Notes: generated by a model not told the origin, from the letters alone. A DNA stretch of 64,000 nt from Alphaproteobacteria bacterium (GCA_022822125.1 JAJECF010000043.1:10161-74160), one strand, 5' to 3'; counted from the first letter of the stretch, positions 50,550-60,418 are shown. Program-made: numbers and translations.

Positions 50550-51308
50550 TTATCCCTCCGGCTCCGCCAGCACGTCGGCGAGGCGGCCGAGCGCGTTGAG
50601 CGCGGGCGGGAAGCCGGCATAGGGCGCGGTCTGGGCGATGGCGGCGGCGATTTCGGCCGGCGCGAGGCCCATGGCGCGCGCCGAAGCCGCGAATTTCGCC
50701 AGCGTGTCGTGCAGCCCCAGCACGGCGAAGCTCGCCAGCGCCACGATCATCCGCCGCCGGTGGGAAAGGCCCGGCCGGTTCCAGATCGCGCCGTAGCCGT
50801 AAAGGATCGCGATGCGGTAGAGGCCGGCGGAGCCCGCATTGCCGGGCGCGGCGTAGCCCGTCTCCGCGCGCTCGCCGTGCAGCTTGCGCATCATGGCGCG
50901 CCCGTCCTCCTCCAGCGCCGCCAGGTCGCGCGCATCCTCTTCCTCCTGCGCAGGGCCGCCAAGCTGCGCATTCAGCGCGGCCAGCGCATGCGCCGCCATC
51001 GGCAGCCCGCCATAGAGGCCGCATTGCACGAAAATCTCGCGGAGCTCCCGCGCGTCCAGCCCGGCCTCGACCGCCGGTCCGATATGGGCGGCAAGCTCCG
51101 CCTGCCGGTCCTTCTGGGCGAGCGCGCAGAGAACCGCCACCATGCGGTCGGCGGGCGGCAGCGCGGGGTCCGCCCAGAGCGAGCCGAAGCCCGCTTCGAG
51201 CGCGAAGGCATCGAGCCCCGGCGCGCCGGACGGCACGGGCAGCCCCAGCTCTTCGGCAAGCCGCGCCCCGGCCTCGCGCAGCGCCATGCGGTCATTCGTT
51301 CCGGTCAT
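50550..51308 (-). CDS. carboxymuconolactone decarboxylase-like (AhpD-fold) protein, two domains
   Basis: The 252-residue protein has two tandem CMD/AhpD-like helical units. The first spans residues ~35-115 (PPADRMVAVLCALAQKDRQAEL, REIFVQCGLYGGLPMAAHAL); the second spans ~165-250 (LSHRRRMIVALASFAVLG, EIAAAIAQTAPYAGFPPALNAL). The C-x2-C redox pair of AhpD is absent; only a single cysteine is in the first unit. It could act as a decarboxylase-type or lactone enzyme, or a non-redox homologue. The start at 51308 has no strong ribosome site. Confidence 0.83.
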   Translation of the reverse strand: MTGTNDRMALREAGARLAEELGLPVPSGAPGLDAFALEAGFGSLWADPALPPADRMVAVLCALAQKDRQAELAAHIGPAVEAGLDARELREIFVQCGLYGGLPMAAHALAALNAQLGGPAQEEEDARDLAALEEDGRAMMRKLHGERAETGYAAPGNAGSAGLYRIAILYGYGAIWNRPGLSHRRRMIVALASFAVLGLHDTLAKFAASARAMGLAPAEIAAAIAQTAPYAGFPPALNALGRLADVLAEPEG

Positions 51309-51369
51309 CGCGGCTCCTCCCCAGGGAGTTCAAGCGGCTCCTGTCGTTCGCCGACAGGGTAATATATCG

Positions 51370-51687
51370 TCATGAGGCGCGGCGCAGCACACAGCATCGG
51401 CGCTCGATTTCCCGGCGGAAGCGTTCCGGCAGGCGGGCCCAGTCATGCGGCTGGACGAGGAAGGGGATGGTGGAGGCTTCCAGCGCGCGGCGGAACGCGC
51501 CCAGCCGGGCGGGTTCGATTTCGGCCCCGCCGGGGGCGCGGAGCGCCAGGTCGAGGTCGCTGCCGTCATGCGCCCGGCCGGTGACGCGGCTGCCATAGGC
51601 CCAGACCTCGACCTCGGGCAGATGCTCGGCGAAAAGCCGTTCGAGCGCGGCGCGGTGGCGCTCATGCAGGAGGAGCCCGTCAGCCAT
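51370..51687 (-). CDS. MNT-type nucleotidyltransferase (HEPN/MNT antitoxin)
   Basis: The 105-residue minimal nucleotidyltransferase has the active-site motif G-S-x10-D-x-D in YGSRVTGRAHDGSDLDLAL (residues ~30-48). MNT proteins pair with HEPN RNases and neutralise them, in known cases by AMPylation. ATG at 51687 overlaps the end of the HEPN-like frame by 8 bp, the standard gene order. The catalytic motif is intact. The partner gene is disrupted. Confidence 0.87.
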   Translation of the reverse strand: MADGLLLHERHRAALERLFAEHLPEVEVWAYGSRVTGRAHDGSDLDLALRAPGGAEIEPARLGAFRRALEASTIPFLVQPHDWARLPERFRREIERRCCVLRRAS

Positions 51688-52012
51688 CGCCCGCGTCCTC
51701 GACGGCATCGGCAAGAGACCGCGCGTCCGAGACGAACGCGGGTATGAGCTCCAGCGCCGTCTCGGCGAAGCGCTCGCCATAATCGTGCGCGGAGGCGTTG
51801 CGGGCGTCGCGATATTGCAGCCACCGTTCGCAGGCCTCGGCGGTTACGAGCGCATGTTTTGCGCCGTGGCGGAAGGCGTCCCGGAAGGTCAGCCGGTCGG
51901 CCTCGCGGCTGCCCGCGAAAAAATCCTTGAGGCGCCTGCGCAACAGCGCGCCGCCGACTTCCAGCACGAGTTCGAATTGCCTGTCACAAGCGGCGCGGAA
52001 GACGTCGCGCAT
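51680..52012 (-). CDS. HEPN-like partner of MNT, N-terminally truncated
   Basis: The 110-residue frame matches the nucleotidyltransferase substrate-binding (HI0074) family from MRDVFRAACDRQFELVLEVG through the HEPN R-x4-H motif in RNASAHDYG (R-N-x-S-x-H). HEPN proteins of this kind are RNases or their relatives. Family members normally carry an additional ~25-30 residues before this point. Here that part lies in another frame (see the following remnant). The ATG at 52012 might still give a short protein that keeps the catalytic motif; otherwise the gene is broken. Confidence 0.65.
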   Translation of the reverse strand: MRDVFRAACDRQFELVLEVGGALLRRRLKDFFAGSREADRLTFRDAFRHGAKHALVTAEACERWLQYRDARNASAHDYGERFAETALELIPAFVSDARSLADAVEDAGDG

Positions 52013-52086
52013 CGGCTTTCCTGCTGCAAATGTGCGAACGCCGTCTCAAGCGTGCCGATGCAGCGTCTGAGGCCGCTTGCGTCGAT
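52013..52086 (-). pseudogene. out-of-frame N-terminal remnant of the HEPN gene
   Basis: In the frame shifted relative to the downstream coding region the minus strand reads IDASGLRRCIGTLETAFAHL, then QQES, which resembles the missing N-terminal helix of HI0074-type proteins (an L-x2-C-x3-LE-x-A pattern). The shift must fall at about 52013-52022. No ATG, GTG or TTG lies in this frame between the upstream stop (TAG at 52120-52122) and the remnant, so the start also seems lost. A single sequencing indel could not repair both defects. Confidence 0.5.
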
Positions 52087-52138
52087 GTTCGTTGTCCGGG
52101 AGATGGGCGCCTCGCTCCGCTATGCCTCCGCCCGGAGG

Positions 52139-52672
52139 CTACAGCGCGAAGTCGTCGCGGGTGAAGAGCGGGACGAGGCGGATGCCTTCGCGGGCGAGAT
52201 TGGTCTCCGCGCCCTCCAGCCGGTCCACGACGGTGTAGAGCGTTTCCACCCGGCAGCCGGCGGCGCGCGCGGCCTCGACCGCGATCATCGCCGAGCCGCC
52301 TGTGGTCGTCACATCCTCGAACAGCAGCACCTCGCCATGTTCGGGAAGGTAGCCTTCCACGCGCCGTTCGGTGCCGTGGTCCTTCGTTTCCTTGCGCACG
52401 AAAAAGGCGCGGCGCGGGCGCGGGGTGGCGCGGCTCGCCGCGCAGACCGCCGCCACGATGGGCACCGCGCCCATGGCGATGCCGCCGATATGGTCCGCCG
52501 GCTCCTGCCGGATGCGTTCCAGAAAGGCTTCCGCGATGAGCGTCAGGCCCTCCGGGTCCAGCATCACCTGCTTCATGTCGAAGAAATATCCGGTGCCTAC
52601 CCCGGAGGCGAGGGTGAACCGGCCGGTGGAGAGCGCCCGTTCGGCGATCAGGTCTCGGAGTCGTTCGCGCAT
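52139..52672 (-). CDS. pyrE: orotate phosphoribosyltransferase
   Basis: The 177-residue enzyme makes orotidine 5'-phosphate from orotate and PRPP in pyrimidine synthesis. The PRPP-binding motif is VLLFEDVTTTGGSAM near residue 115. The flexible-loop RKETKDHGTERRVEG and substrate strand FTLASGVGTGYFFDMK are present. It is somewhat shorter than E. coli PyrE but normal for one bacterial branch. Its ATG lies inside the end of rsmB (25-bp overlap). It is the last gene of the minus-strand operon starting at lutA. Confidence 0.94.
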   Translation of the reverse strand: MRERLRDLIAERALSTGRFTLASGVGTGYFFDMKQVMLDPEGLTLIAEAFLERIRQEPADHIGGIAMGAVPIVAAVCAASRATPRPRRAFFVRKETKDHGTERRVEGYLPEHGEVLLFEDVTTTGGSAMIAVEAARAAGCRVETLYTVVDRLEGAETNLAREGIRLVPLFTRDDFAL

Positions 52673-53922
52673 GGGGCCTCCCCGCGTTCCAGAATGGCGG
52701 CGTAGAACCCGTCCGAGCCGTCCCGGGCGGGCGAGATGCGGAGGTCGTCGGTCGCGCGCGCGAAATCGGGCGCGGTTTCCAGGAAGCGCGCCACACGCGC
52801 CTCGTTTTCGTCGCGCAGGAGCGAGCAGGTGGCATAGACCAGCCGCCCGCCGGGCTTCACCAGCCGCGCGGCGCTCTCCACTATGCGGTCCTGCAGCGCC
52901 ACCAGTTCGGCGAGGCCGGGGCCGTCGCGCGTCCAGCGCGCATCCGGGTTTCGCCGCCAGGAGCCGGTGCCGGTGCAGGGCGCATCCACCAGCACCCGGT
53001 CGAACTTGCCGCGCTGGCGGCGCACCCAGCGGTCGCGCTCGCTCTCGAGCAGGCGGCGCTCGATATTGTGCGCGCCCGCCCGGCGCATGCGTTCGCCGAG
53101 GCGCGCAAGGCGCTTGTCATGCACGTCCGTGGCGACGACGCGGCCCCTGCCTCCCATGTCGGCGGCGAGCGCGAGCGCCTTGCCGCCCGCGCCCGCGCAG
53201 AAATCCACCACCTGCATGCCCGGCCCGGCGGCCACGGCATGCGCAATGCGCTGCGAGCCCGCGTCCTGCACTTCGACAAGGCCCTCGCGGAAGGCGCGCG
53301 TGCGGCCGAGCGCCGGGCGGCCCTCGCAGCGCAGCGCCCAGGGGCTTGCCTCGACAGGCTCGGTGCGGATGCCCTCGCGGAACAGCAGGCGCCTTGCCTC
53401 GCGGCGCGTCGTCTTGAGCGCGTTGACGCGGAGGTCCACCGGGGCGGGCTCGGCAAGCGCCTTCATTTCCTCGGCGAAGGCCCCACCCAGGCTCTCCCGG
53501 AGGCCGCGTTCGGCCCAGGCGGGGCACTCGGCGCGCACGGAGGCGGGCATGTCCGGCGGCTCCAGCGGCTCGCCGACAAGGGCCATGAAGAGGTCGAGCT
53601 CCGGAGGCGAGAGCGGCCCGGGCGCGTATTTTCCCCGCCCGAACACGGAGCCCGGCTCCTGCAGGCGGTCCACCAGCAGCAGGCGGGCCAGCATGCGCGC
53701 GCGCGCCGTCGGCTCGACGCCCCGGCGGGCAAGGTGCCAGTCCAGCCGGGCGCGGCGGCGCAACACGCCGAACACGCGCTCGGCCACCGCCTTGCGGTCG
53801 CTCGCGCCGATATGCCGGCGGGCGCGGAAAAACCCGCCCAGCACCGCGTCCGCCGGCCGGCCGGTTTCCTCGATCGTCTCCAGCGCCTCGATGGCCGCGC
53901 CGATGCGCGCCGCCGGAGTCAC
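52648..53922 (-). CDS. rsmB: 16S rRNA m5C methyltransferase, RsmB/Sun family
   Basis: The 424-residue RNA methyltransferase has an N-terminal NusB-like helical region (AERVFGVLRRRARLDWHLAR) and a C-terminal SAM domain with VDFCAGAGGKALALA, ATDVHDKRL, LVDAPCTGTGSWRRNPD (motif IV cysteine) and LVYATCSLLRDENE (motif VI catalytic cysteine). The family makes 5-methylcytosine at 967 of 16S rRNA. It overlaps the Smr gene by 4 bp and pyrE by 25 bp. Confidence 0.92.
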   Translation of the reverse strand: MTPAARIGAAIEALETIEETGRPADAVLGGFFRARRHIGASDRKAVAERVFGVLRRRARLDWHLARRGVEPTARARMLARLLLVDRLQEPGSVFGRGKYAPGPLSPPELDLFMALVGEPLEPPDMPASVRAECPAWAERGLRESLGGAFAEEMKALAEPAPVDLRVNALKTTRREARRLLFREGIRTEPVEASPWALRCEGRPALGRTRAFREGLVEVQDAGSQRIAHAVAAGPGMQVVDFCAGAGGKALALAADMGGRGRVVATDVHDKRLARLGERMRRAGAHNIERRLLESERDRWVRRQRGKFDRVLVDAPCTGTGSWRRNPDARWTRDGPGLAELVALQDRIVESAARLVKPGGRLVYATCSLLRDENEARVARFLETAPDFARATDDLRISPARDGSDGFYAAILERGEAPCANDSET

Positions 53923-54449
53923 GGCTTCAATTTCCGCAGATAGACATAGAGCGCGCCGTCGCCGCCGTCGCGGGGCTGGGCCGGGGCCGTGTCCAGCACG
54001 CGCGCGGCATTGGGCGGGTGCGCAAGCCAGACCGGCACCTCGCGGCGGATGACCCCCGCCGCCATGCCGTCTTCGGCCCGGCGGCCTTTGCCGGTGACGA
54101 CCAGCACCAGCCGGCGCCCGGCCAACTGGCTTTCGGCGATGAAGCGGGTGAGCCGGCTGCAGGCCTCTTCCCGCGTGAATCCGTGCAGGTCGATCCGGGC
54201 CTCGATCCGCAGCGCGCCCCGCCGGATGCGCCGGGCGGTGCGCTTGTCCAGCCCTCCGCCGGCCGGGGCGGGGCGGGGAACGGGCGCCGGGCCGCAGGAC
54301 GAAGACGGCGAGGGCTCCGGCTCCTCTCGCGCCTTTTCCGGTTTCCGTGGTCTTGCCTGGGGCGGCACGCGGCGGCCGGGCAGGGGCCGGACGGAGCGCG
54401 TCAAGCGCCGCCAGACCTCGAAATCGTCGGGACCGGAGCTAGCAGGCAT
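53919..54449 (-). CDS. Smr/MutS2-domain protein
   Basis: The 176-residue protein has an unstructured, proline-rich N-terminal half and a C-terminal Smr domain (residues ~85-175) with LRIEARIDLHGFTREEA (the LDLHG motif), LVLVVTGKGRR (the TGxG motif) and GVIRREVPVWLAHPP. Smr domains nick DNA or cleave RNA. Free-standing Smr proteins of this length are common in alphaproteobacteria and are linked to ribosome collision or DNA repair. It overlaps lutC by 11 bp and rsmB by 4 bp. Confidence 0.9.
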   Translation of the reverse strand: MPASSGPDDFEVWRRLTRSVRPLPGRRVPPQARPRKPEKAREEPEPSPSSSCGPAPVPRPAPAGGGLDKRTARRIRRGALRIEARIDLHGFTREEACSRLTRFIAESQLAGRRLVLVVTGKGRRAEDGMAAGVIRREVPVWLAHPPNAARVLDTAPAQPRDGGDGALYVYLRKLKP

Positions 54450-55104
54450 CGGCGCCTTCCTCCGGTTCGTCCTCGACCAGCACGATATGCAGCCTTCGGG
54501 GCCCGTGCGCGCCCATGCGCAGTTCCTGGCCGATATCGGCGCTGCGCGACGGCCCGGTTATCAGGTTGACCGTCCGGGGCGCACCGCCGGCGGCGCGCAT
54601 TCGCGCCCACATGTCCTCATAGGCGCCCACAAGGTCGCGCGTGCTCACCAGCGCGATATGGGCTTCGGGCAGGAAGTTGAGCGTGACCGGGCGCCCCGGC
54701 CCGGAGAGCATGGCGAGCGTGCCGGTCTCCGCCACGCCAGCGAAACAGGGCGTGAGCGCCACGCGGTCCTCCGGCTCCGCCCGGCGGCGCTCCAGGGTCA
54801 GCAGCGGGCGGCTGCTCCAGGGGTAGCGGTCGAGCACCGGGTCGGGCGAGGCGGCGAGGCGCGCCGGCAGGTTTTCGGCGGCGAGCCACTCGGCAATCGC
54901 GGCCGGCACGTTCTCCGGCAGGATGGGCTCGGAAACCGTGCTGCCGGCCGCCCGCGCCTCGGTCGCGAAGCGCGCAACCGGGTCGTCGTCCGCACGCGCC
55001 GGACGCGGCCCCCGGGGGCGGGCGGCAAGCCGTTCTTCCGCTTCGCCCTTCGCGCCGCCGGTGGCGGCCCTGATCCGGGCCAGGATGGCGTCGCGGCCGC
55101 TCAC
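54439..55104 (-). CDS. lutC: lactate utilization protein C (LUD domain)
   Basis: The 221-residue protein has an LUD domain (LTPCFAGVAETGTLAML, LNFLPEAHIALVSTRDLVGAYEDM, LITGPSRSADI). With LutA and LutB it forms an L-lactate oxidising iron-sulfur complex. It is separated from lutB by a small two-helix protein gene, and overlaps that gene by 4 bp. The next gene in the operon (Smr) overlaps its end. Confidence 0.92.
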   Translation of the reverse strand: MSGRDAILARIRAATGGAKGEAEERLAARPRGPRPARADDDPVARFATEARAAGSTVSEPILPENVPAAIAEWLAAENLPARLAASPDPVLDRYPWSSRPLLTLERRRAEPEDRVALTPCFAGVAETGTLAMLSGPGRPVTLNFLPEAHIALVSTRDLVGAYEDMWARMRAAGGAPRTVNLITGPSRSADIGQELRMGAHGPRRLHIVLVEDEPEEGADAC

Positions 55105-55535
55105 GGCGCCTCGCGCCCCAGATGGCGGGCGGCGAAGCGGGTCCAGTCGCCTTCGGGCGACGCGACGAGGGTGTCGTCCCGCTGCGGCAAGCGCAGGGTC
55201 AGCCCGCCCTTGTCCCAGAGCCGCTGCCAGCCCTCGGGATCGGAGAGCGCATAGGCGAGCGCGCGCCGGCGCAGCCTCAGCATGAGCAGATATTGCAGGC
55301 CGGTCGCCATCAGGATGAGCGCCGTCCCCGCGACCGCGAGCGCCCAGATCCAGCCGCCGAAATAGAGCGCGGCGAACACCGCGCCCATGGCCACGAAGAA
55401 CGGCGCCGCGTTCTCGGCCCGGTTGAAGACCGGGGAGTCCGGCTCGTTCAACCGGCGCAGGTCGATGCCGACCTCGACGCCGCGCGCGCTTTCCGCCGCC
55501 ACGATGCGTTCGTGAAGGGCCGCCCGCGACGCCAC
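55101..55535 (-). CDS. hypothetical membrane protein within the lut operon
   Basis: This 144-residue protein has no recognised domain. Two membrane segments lie at about residues 44-62 (APFFVAMGAVFAALYFGGW) and 64-85 (WALAVAGTALILMATGLQYL), followed by a basic stretch LRLRRRALAYAL and a soluble tail. Located between lutB and lutC, with 4 nt to lutB and a 4-bp overlap with lutC, it must be translated with them. A membrane anchor or quinone-side partner for the Lut complex is possible but unproven. Confidence 0.72.
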   Translation of the reverse strand: MASRAALHERIVAAESARGVEVGIDLRRLNEPDSPVFNRAENAAPFFVAMGAVFAALYFGGWIWALAVAGTALILMATGLQYLLMLRLRRRALAYALSDPEGWQRLWDKGGLTLRLPQRDDTLVASPEGDWTRFAARHLGREAP

Positions 55536-55539
55536 GGCG

Positions 55540-56949
55540 TCAGCGCCTCCGCCCCGCTTGCCAGAGGCTCATGAAGCTGCGGCCCTCGGACGCCGGGAAG
55601 TCGCGCGTGCCGGTCCAGCCGCCGGCAAGCGGCAGCCGCTTCCAGGGGCGCCCTCTGCCCAGCACCCTTGCGGCGACGGCTGCAAAGGGCCGGTAGAGCG
55701 CCGGACGGGCGGCGAAGAAGGCCCACAGGCCCAGCCCGTAGCGGAATCTGGCGGGCGACAGGCGGCGGGCGAATTCGCGTTCGCGCCAGTGGCGCATCAT
55801 GCGCGGCAGCGGAATGCGCACCGGGCACACCTCCTCGCACTTGCCGCAGAAGGTGGAGGCGTTGGGCAGGTGCCCGGCCTCCTCCACGCCGCGCAGGCCC
55901 GGCGTCAGCACCGCGCCCATCGGCCCCGGATAGACCCAGCCATAGGCGTGCCCGCCGATCTGCTTGTAGACCGGGCAGGCGTTCATGCAGGCCGCGCAGC
56001 GTATGCAGCGCAGCATGTCCTGGAATTCGCCGCCCAGCATGTCCGCGCGCCCGTTGTCGAGCAGCACGACATGGTATTCCTCCGGCCCGTCCAGGTCCTC
56101 CGCCCGACGGGGGCCGGTGGAGAGCGTCGTATAGACGGTGAGCTCCTGCCCGGTTGCCGAGCGCGGCAGCACGCGCATGAACACCGAGAGGTCCTCCAGC
56201 GTCGGGATCACCTTCTCGATGCCGGCGATGACGATATGGGCGCGCGGCAGGGTCTGCGAGAGGTCGCCATTGCCCTCATTGGTGAAGATGACCGAGGAGC
56301 CGGTCTCGGCGACCAGGAAATTGGCGCCGGTCAGGCCGACATCGGCGTCGAGGAACTGCTGGCGCAGCACGGCGCGGGCCTCCGCCATGATCTCGCTGCC
56401 GTCGGTGAGAGAGCGTTCCGCCGGCCGGTCGGCATGCGCCGCGCGGAAGGCTTCGGTCCACTGCTCCGTCGCGACATGGATCGCCGGGGCCACGATATGG
56501 CTCGGCGACTCGCCGCGAAGCTGGAGGATATATTCGCCGAGGTCCGTCTCGACCGCGCGAACGCCGTTCTCGGCGAGGAAGTCGTTCAGACCGATCTCTT
56601 CCGAGACCATGGATTTGCCCTTCGCCATGGTCTTTGCATCGAGGCGGCGGCAGATGGAAAGGATCGCGCGGCGGGCGTCCTCGGCGGTGGCGCACCAGTG
56701 GACCTCGCCGCCGGCCGCGCGGCAGTTCTCCTCGAAGCGCTCCAGATAGAAGTCGAGATGGGCGAGGCAGTGGTTCTTGATGTCGCGCGCCCGGTCCCTG
56801 AGCGCCTCGAATTCCGGCAGCCGGGAGGCCGCCTCGACACGCCGGACCTGGAAGCCCTGGCTGAACCTGGCGAGTTCGCGCTGCAGCGGTTCGTCGGCAA
56901 GCGCGCGGGCCGCGCTGGCACGGAAATTGGCGGGGCCCGCGAAGCTCAT
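55540..56949 (-). CDS. lutB: lactate utilization iron-sulfur protein B
   Basis: The 469-residue protein has an LUD-like N-terminal domain (HLDFYLERFEENCRAAGGEVHW, MAKGKSMVSEEIGLNDFL, SSVIFTNEGNGDLSQTLP) and two 4Fe-4S sets, CIRCAACMNACPVYKQIGG near residue 315 and FCGKCEEVCPVRIPLP near residue 365. The C-terminal ~80 residues are variable. It is the central electron-transfer subunit for L-lactate oxidation. It overlaps lutA by 4 bp. Confidence 0.95.
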   Translation of the reverse strand: MSFAGPANFRASAARALADEPLQRELARFSQGFQVRRVEAASRLPEFEALRDRARDIKNHCLAHLDFYLERFEENCRAAGGEVHWCATAEDARRAILSICRRLDAKTMAKGKSMVSEEIGLNDFLAENGVRAVETDLGEYILQLRGESPSHIVAPAIHVATEQWTEAFRAAHADRPAERSLTDGSEIMAEARAVLRQQFLDADVGLTGANFLVAETGSSVIFTNEGNGDLSQTLPRAHIVIAGIEKVIPTLEDLSVFMRVLPRSATGQELTVYTTLSTGPRRAEDLDGPEEYHVVLLDNGRADMLGGEFQDMLRCIRCAACMNACPVYKQIGGHAYGWVYPGPMGAVLTPGLRGVEEAGHLPNASTFCGKCEEVCPVRIPLPRMMRHWREREFARRLSPARFRYGLGLWAFFAARPALYRPFAAVAARVLGRGRPWKRLPLAGGWTGTRDFPASEGRSFMSLWQAGRRR

Positions 56950-57695
56950 AACGGCGGGACCTCATCCGTCATGCCGGCCAGCACCTCCGCGACATGGCGC
57001 ACCTCGACCGGGCTGCCCTCGCGCGAGAGCCGCCCGGCCATGTTCATTAGGCAGCCGAGATCGCCCGCCAGCAGCGCGCCGGCGCCCGTGCCCGTCACCG
57101 CCGCGGTCTTGTCCCGGACCATGGCGGTCGAGATGTCGGGATATTTGACGCAGAACGTGCCGCCGAAGCCGCAGCACACCTCCGCGTCCGGCAGTTCGGC
57201 GAGCGTGAGCCCCTCCACCTTCGCCAGCAGGGCGCGCGGCTGGTGCTTCACGCCGAGTTCGCGCAAGCCCGCGCAACTGTCGTGATAGACGGCCGTCACC
57301 GGCCAGCGCGCCTTCACATCCTCGAACCCGCAGACATCGACCAGGAAGGAGGTCAACTCCCAGACGCGCTCGCCGAAGCCCTCGTCCCCGCCCCCCAGCA
57401 GGTCGGCATAGTGGCGGCGCAGCATCCCGGCGCAGGAGCCGGAGGGGACGACGATCCACTCATAGCCGCGGAAGGCGCGCACCGTCCGCCGCGCAATCCG
57501 GGCGGCATGCTTGCGGTCGCCGCTGTTATAGGCGGGCTGCCCGCAGCAGGTCTGCGCCGCCGGCGCCTCCACCCGGCATCCCGCCGCCTCCAGCAGCCGC
57601 ACGGAAGCGAACGCGACCGACGGCCGGACGAGATCGGCCAGGCAGGTCGCGAACAGGGCAACGGTCCGGGGCGTCTTGCCGGTCTCGGACGCCAT
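56946..57695 (-). CDS. lutA: lactate utilization protein A (CCG-domain Fe-S protein)
   Basis: The 249-residue protein has two CCG domains, QTCCGQPAYNSGD near residue 49 and EVCCGFGGTFCVKYP near residue 172, plus PSGSCAGMLRRHY and YHDSCAGLRELG. These cysteines bind unusual 4Fe-4S clusters as in heterodisulfide reductase and GlpC. It is the first gene of a seven-gene minus-strand operon reaching pyrE. The 147-bp divergent spacer to the thiolase gene should hold the promoter. Confidence 0.94.
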   Translation of the reverse strand: MASETGKTPRTVALFATCLADLVRPSVAFASVRLLEAAGCRVEAPAAQTCCGQPAYNSGDRKHAARIARRTVRAFRGYEWIVVPSGSCAGMLRRHYADLLGGGDEGFGERVWELTSFLVDVCGFEDVKARWPVTAVYHDSCAGLRELGVKHQPRALLAKVEGLTLAELPDAEVCCGFGGTFCVKYPDISTAMVRDKTAAVTGTGAGALLAGDLGCLMNMAGRLSREGSPVEVRHVAEVLAGMTDEVPPL

Positions 57696-57779
57696 GCGGT
57701 CAACTCTCCGAGCGGGCGGATAACGGCGTTTTAGAACGGTTCCCCAGGAGGGGGAAGACGCCAGCCTTCAGCGCGGCCA

Positions 57780-57809
57780 TTGAAACCCGGCGCGCAGGCT
57801 GGCAATACT
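57780..57809 (+). promoter_or_regulatory. candidate promoter of the thiolase operon
   Basis: TTGAAA at 57780-57785 and AATACT at 57804-57809 (18-nt spacer) resemble sigma-70 elements 34 bp upstream of the thiolase ATG. It is the best match in the spacer between lutA and the thiolase gene. Confidence 0.3.
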
Positions 57810-57842
57810 CGCACCGGAATTGAAGTTCAGGGAGATCGCCAG

Positions 57843-59024
<1,182 letters not shown>

Positions 59025-59056
59025 CCCGGCAGCGCGCCGGAGACGCCGGCAGGGCC

Positions 59057-60418
59057 ATGGACGCAGCCCGCATCTTCGCCCGCCATGTCGCGGGCACGGG
59101 CTTCGACGACCTGCCGGCGGCGGCGGTCGAAGCCGTCAAGACCTTTGCGCTCGACTCCTTCGGCGTGGCGGCGGCCGGCGCGCGCGGCCCGTTCGCGGCC
59201 GAATGGCGCCGCGTGCTGGCCGGCCCGCCGGCAGAGGCGCGGGTCTGGGCGGCCGCCGATATGCTGCCGGCCCCGGCCGCAGCGGCGCTTAACGCCTATC
59301 AGTTGCACAACTCGGAATATGATTGCGTCCATGAAGGCGCGGTGGTGCATACCATGGCGGTGCTGTTCCCGGCCGCCATGGCGTTCGCCGAGCGCGAGGG
59401 CGGCGTGTCCGGCCGCCGGCTGATCGAGGCGGTCGCCGTCGGCTCGGATGTCGCCGCCGGGCTCGGCCTCGCGTCGAAAGCGGGCTTGCGCTTCTTCCGC
59501 CCGGCGACGGCGGGCACGTTCGGCGGCACCGCGGCCTGCGCGAAGCTCGCCGGGCTCGACGAGGAAGCGACCGCGCGGGCCTTCGGCATCGCGCTCGGGC
59601 AGGTCTCCGGCACGATGCAGGCCCATAGCGAGGGCTCGCCGCTGCTCGGCATGCAGGTGGGTTTCGGCGCGCGCAACGCCATCGCGGCGGTAGACATGGC
59701 GCGCGCCGGCCTGCCGGGGCCGCAGGGCAGCATCGAGGGCGAGCACGGCTATCTCCAGCTCTTCGAGCGCGATTACGACATCGGGCCGGTCCTGGCCGGT
59801 CTCGGCCGGGTCTGGCGCATCGCGGAGACGGCGCACAAGCCCTGGCCCAGCGGCCGCGCGACCCATGGCGTGGTCGAGGCGCTGCTGGTGCTCCGGGCGG
59901 AGCACGGCTTCGGCGCGCCGGAGGTAGCGGAAGTCACGCTCATCGTGACGCCGCTGGTGAACCATCTCGTCGGCCGCGAGGCCCATGCGAATATGGCTGT
60001 CAACCAGGCGCGGCTCTCGGCGCGCTGGGCGGCGGCGCGGATTCTGCTCGGCGGCGGTCTCGGCCATGAGGATTTCACGCCGGCGGCGCTGGCGGACGCG
60101 GAAAGCGTCGAGCTCGCCCGGCGCGTGCGGGTCGAAGTGGACGATAATCCGGACCCGAACGCGCTGGCGCCGGTTTCGGTCGAGATCGCGCTCAGGGACG
60201 GGCGCCGCCTCGCGAAGCGCGTCGAGGAGGTGCCCGGCGGCCCGGCCCGGCCGCTCACCCGCGCCCAGCATCTCGCCAAGTTCCGCGGCAATTGGGCCTG
60301 GGCCGGGCTGGACCCGGACGCCGGCGAGGCCCTGATAGAAGTGGTGGACCGGCTTGAGTCGGTCGAAGATGTGGGCCAGCTTGCGGCCCTGACGCAACCC
60401 GGAGGCGATACGCGATGA
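59057..60418 (+). CDS. MmgE/PrpD family protein
   Basis: The 453-residue protein belongs to the family of 2-methylcitrate dehydratase, cis-aconitate decarboxylase and relatives. Typical segments are YQLHNSEYDCVHEGAVVHTM (family DFDD-HxxxxxHP equivalent in a changed form), RPATAGTFGGTAACAKLAGL, SGTMQAHSEGSPLLGMQVG and KPWPSGRATHGVVEALL. The other methylcitrate-cycle genes are absent here, so another dehydratase or isomerase step is more likely than PrpD itself. It starts 32 nt after the thiolase and overlaps the LLM gene by 4 bp. Confidence 0.88.
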   Translation: MDAARIFARHVAGTGFDDLPAAAVEAVKTFALDSFGVAAAGARGPFAAEWRRVLAGPPAEARVWAAADMLPAPAAAALNAYQLHNSEYDCVHEGAVVHTMAVLFPAAMAFAEREGGVSGRRLIEAVAVGSDVAAGLGLASKAGLRFFRPATAGTFGGTAACAKLAGLDEEATARAFGIALGQVSGTMQAHSEGSPLLGMQVGFGARNAIAAVDMARAGLPGPQGSIEGEHGYLQLFERDYDIGPVLAGLGRVWRIAETAHKPWPSGRATHGVVEALLVLRAEHGFGAPEVAEVTLIVTPLVNHLVGREAHANMAVNQARLSARWAAARILLGGGLGHEDFTPAALADAESVELARRVRVEVDDNPDPNALAPVSVEIALRDGRRLAKRVEEVPGGPARPLTRAQHLAKFRGNWAWAGLDPDAGEALIEVVDRLESVEDVGQLAALTQPGGDTR

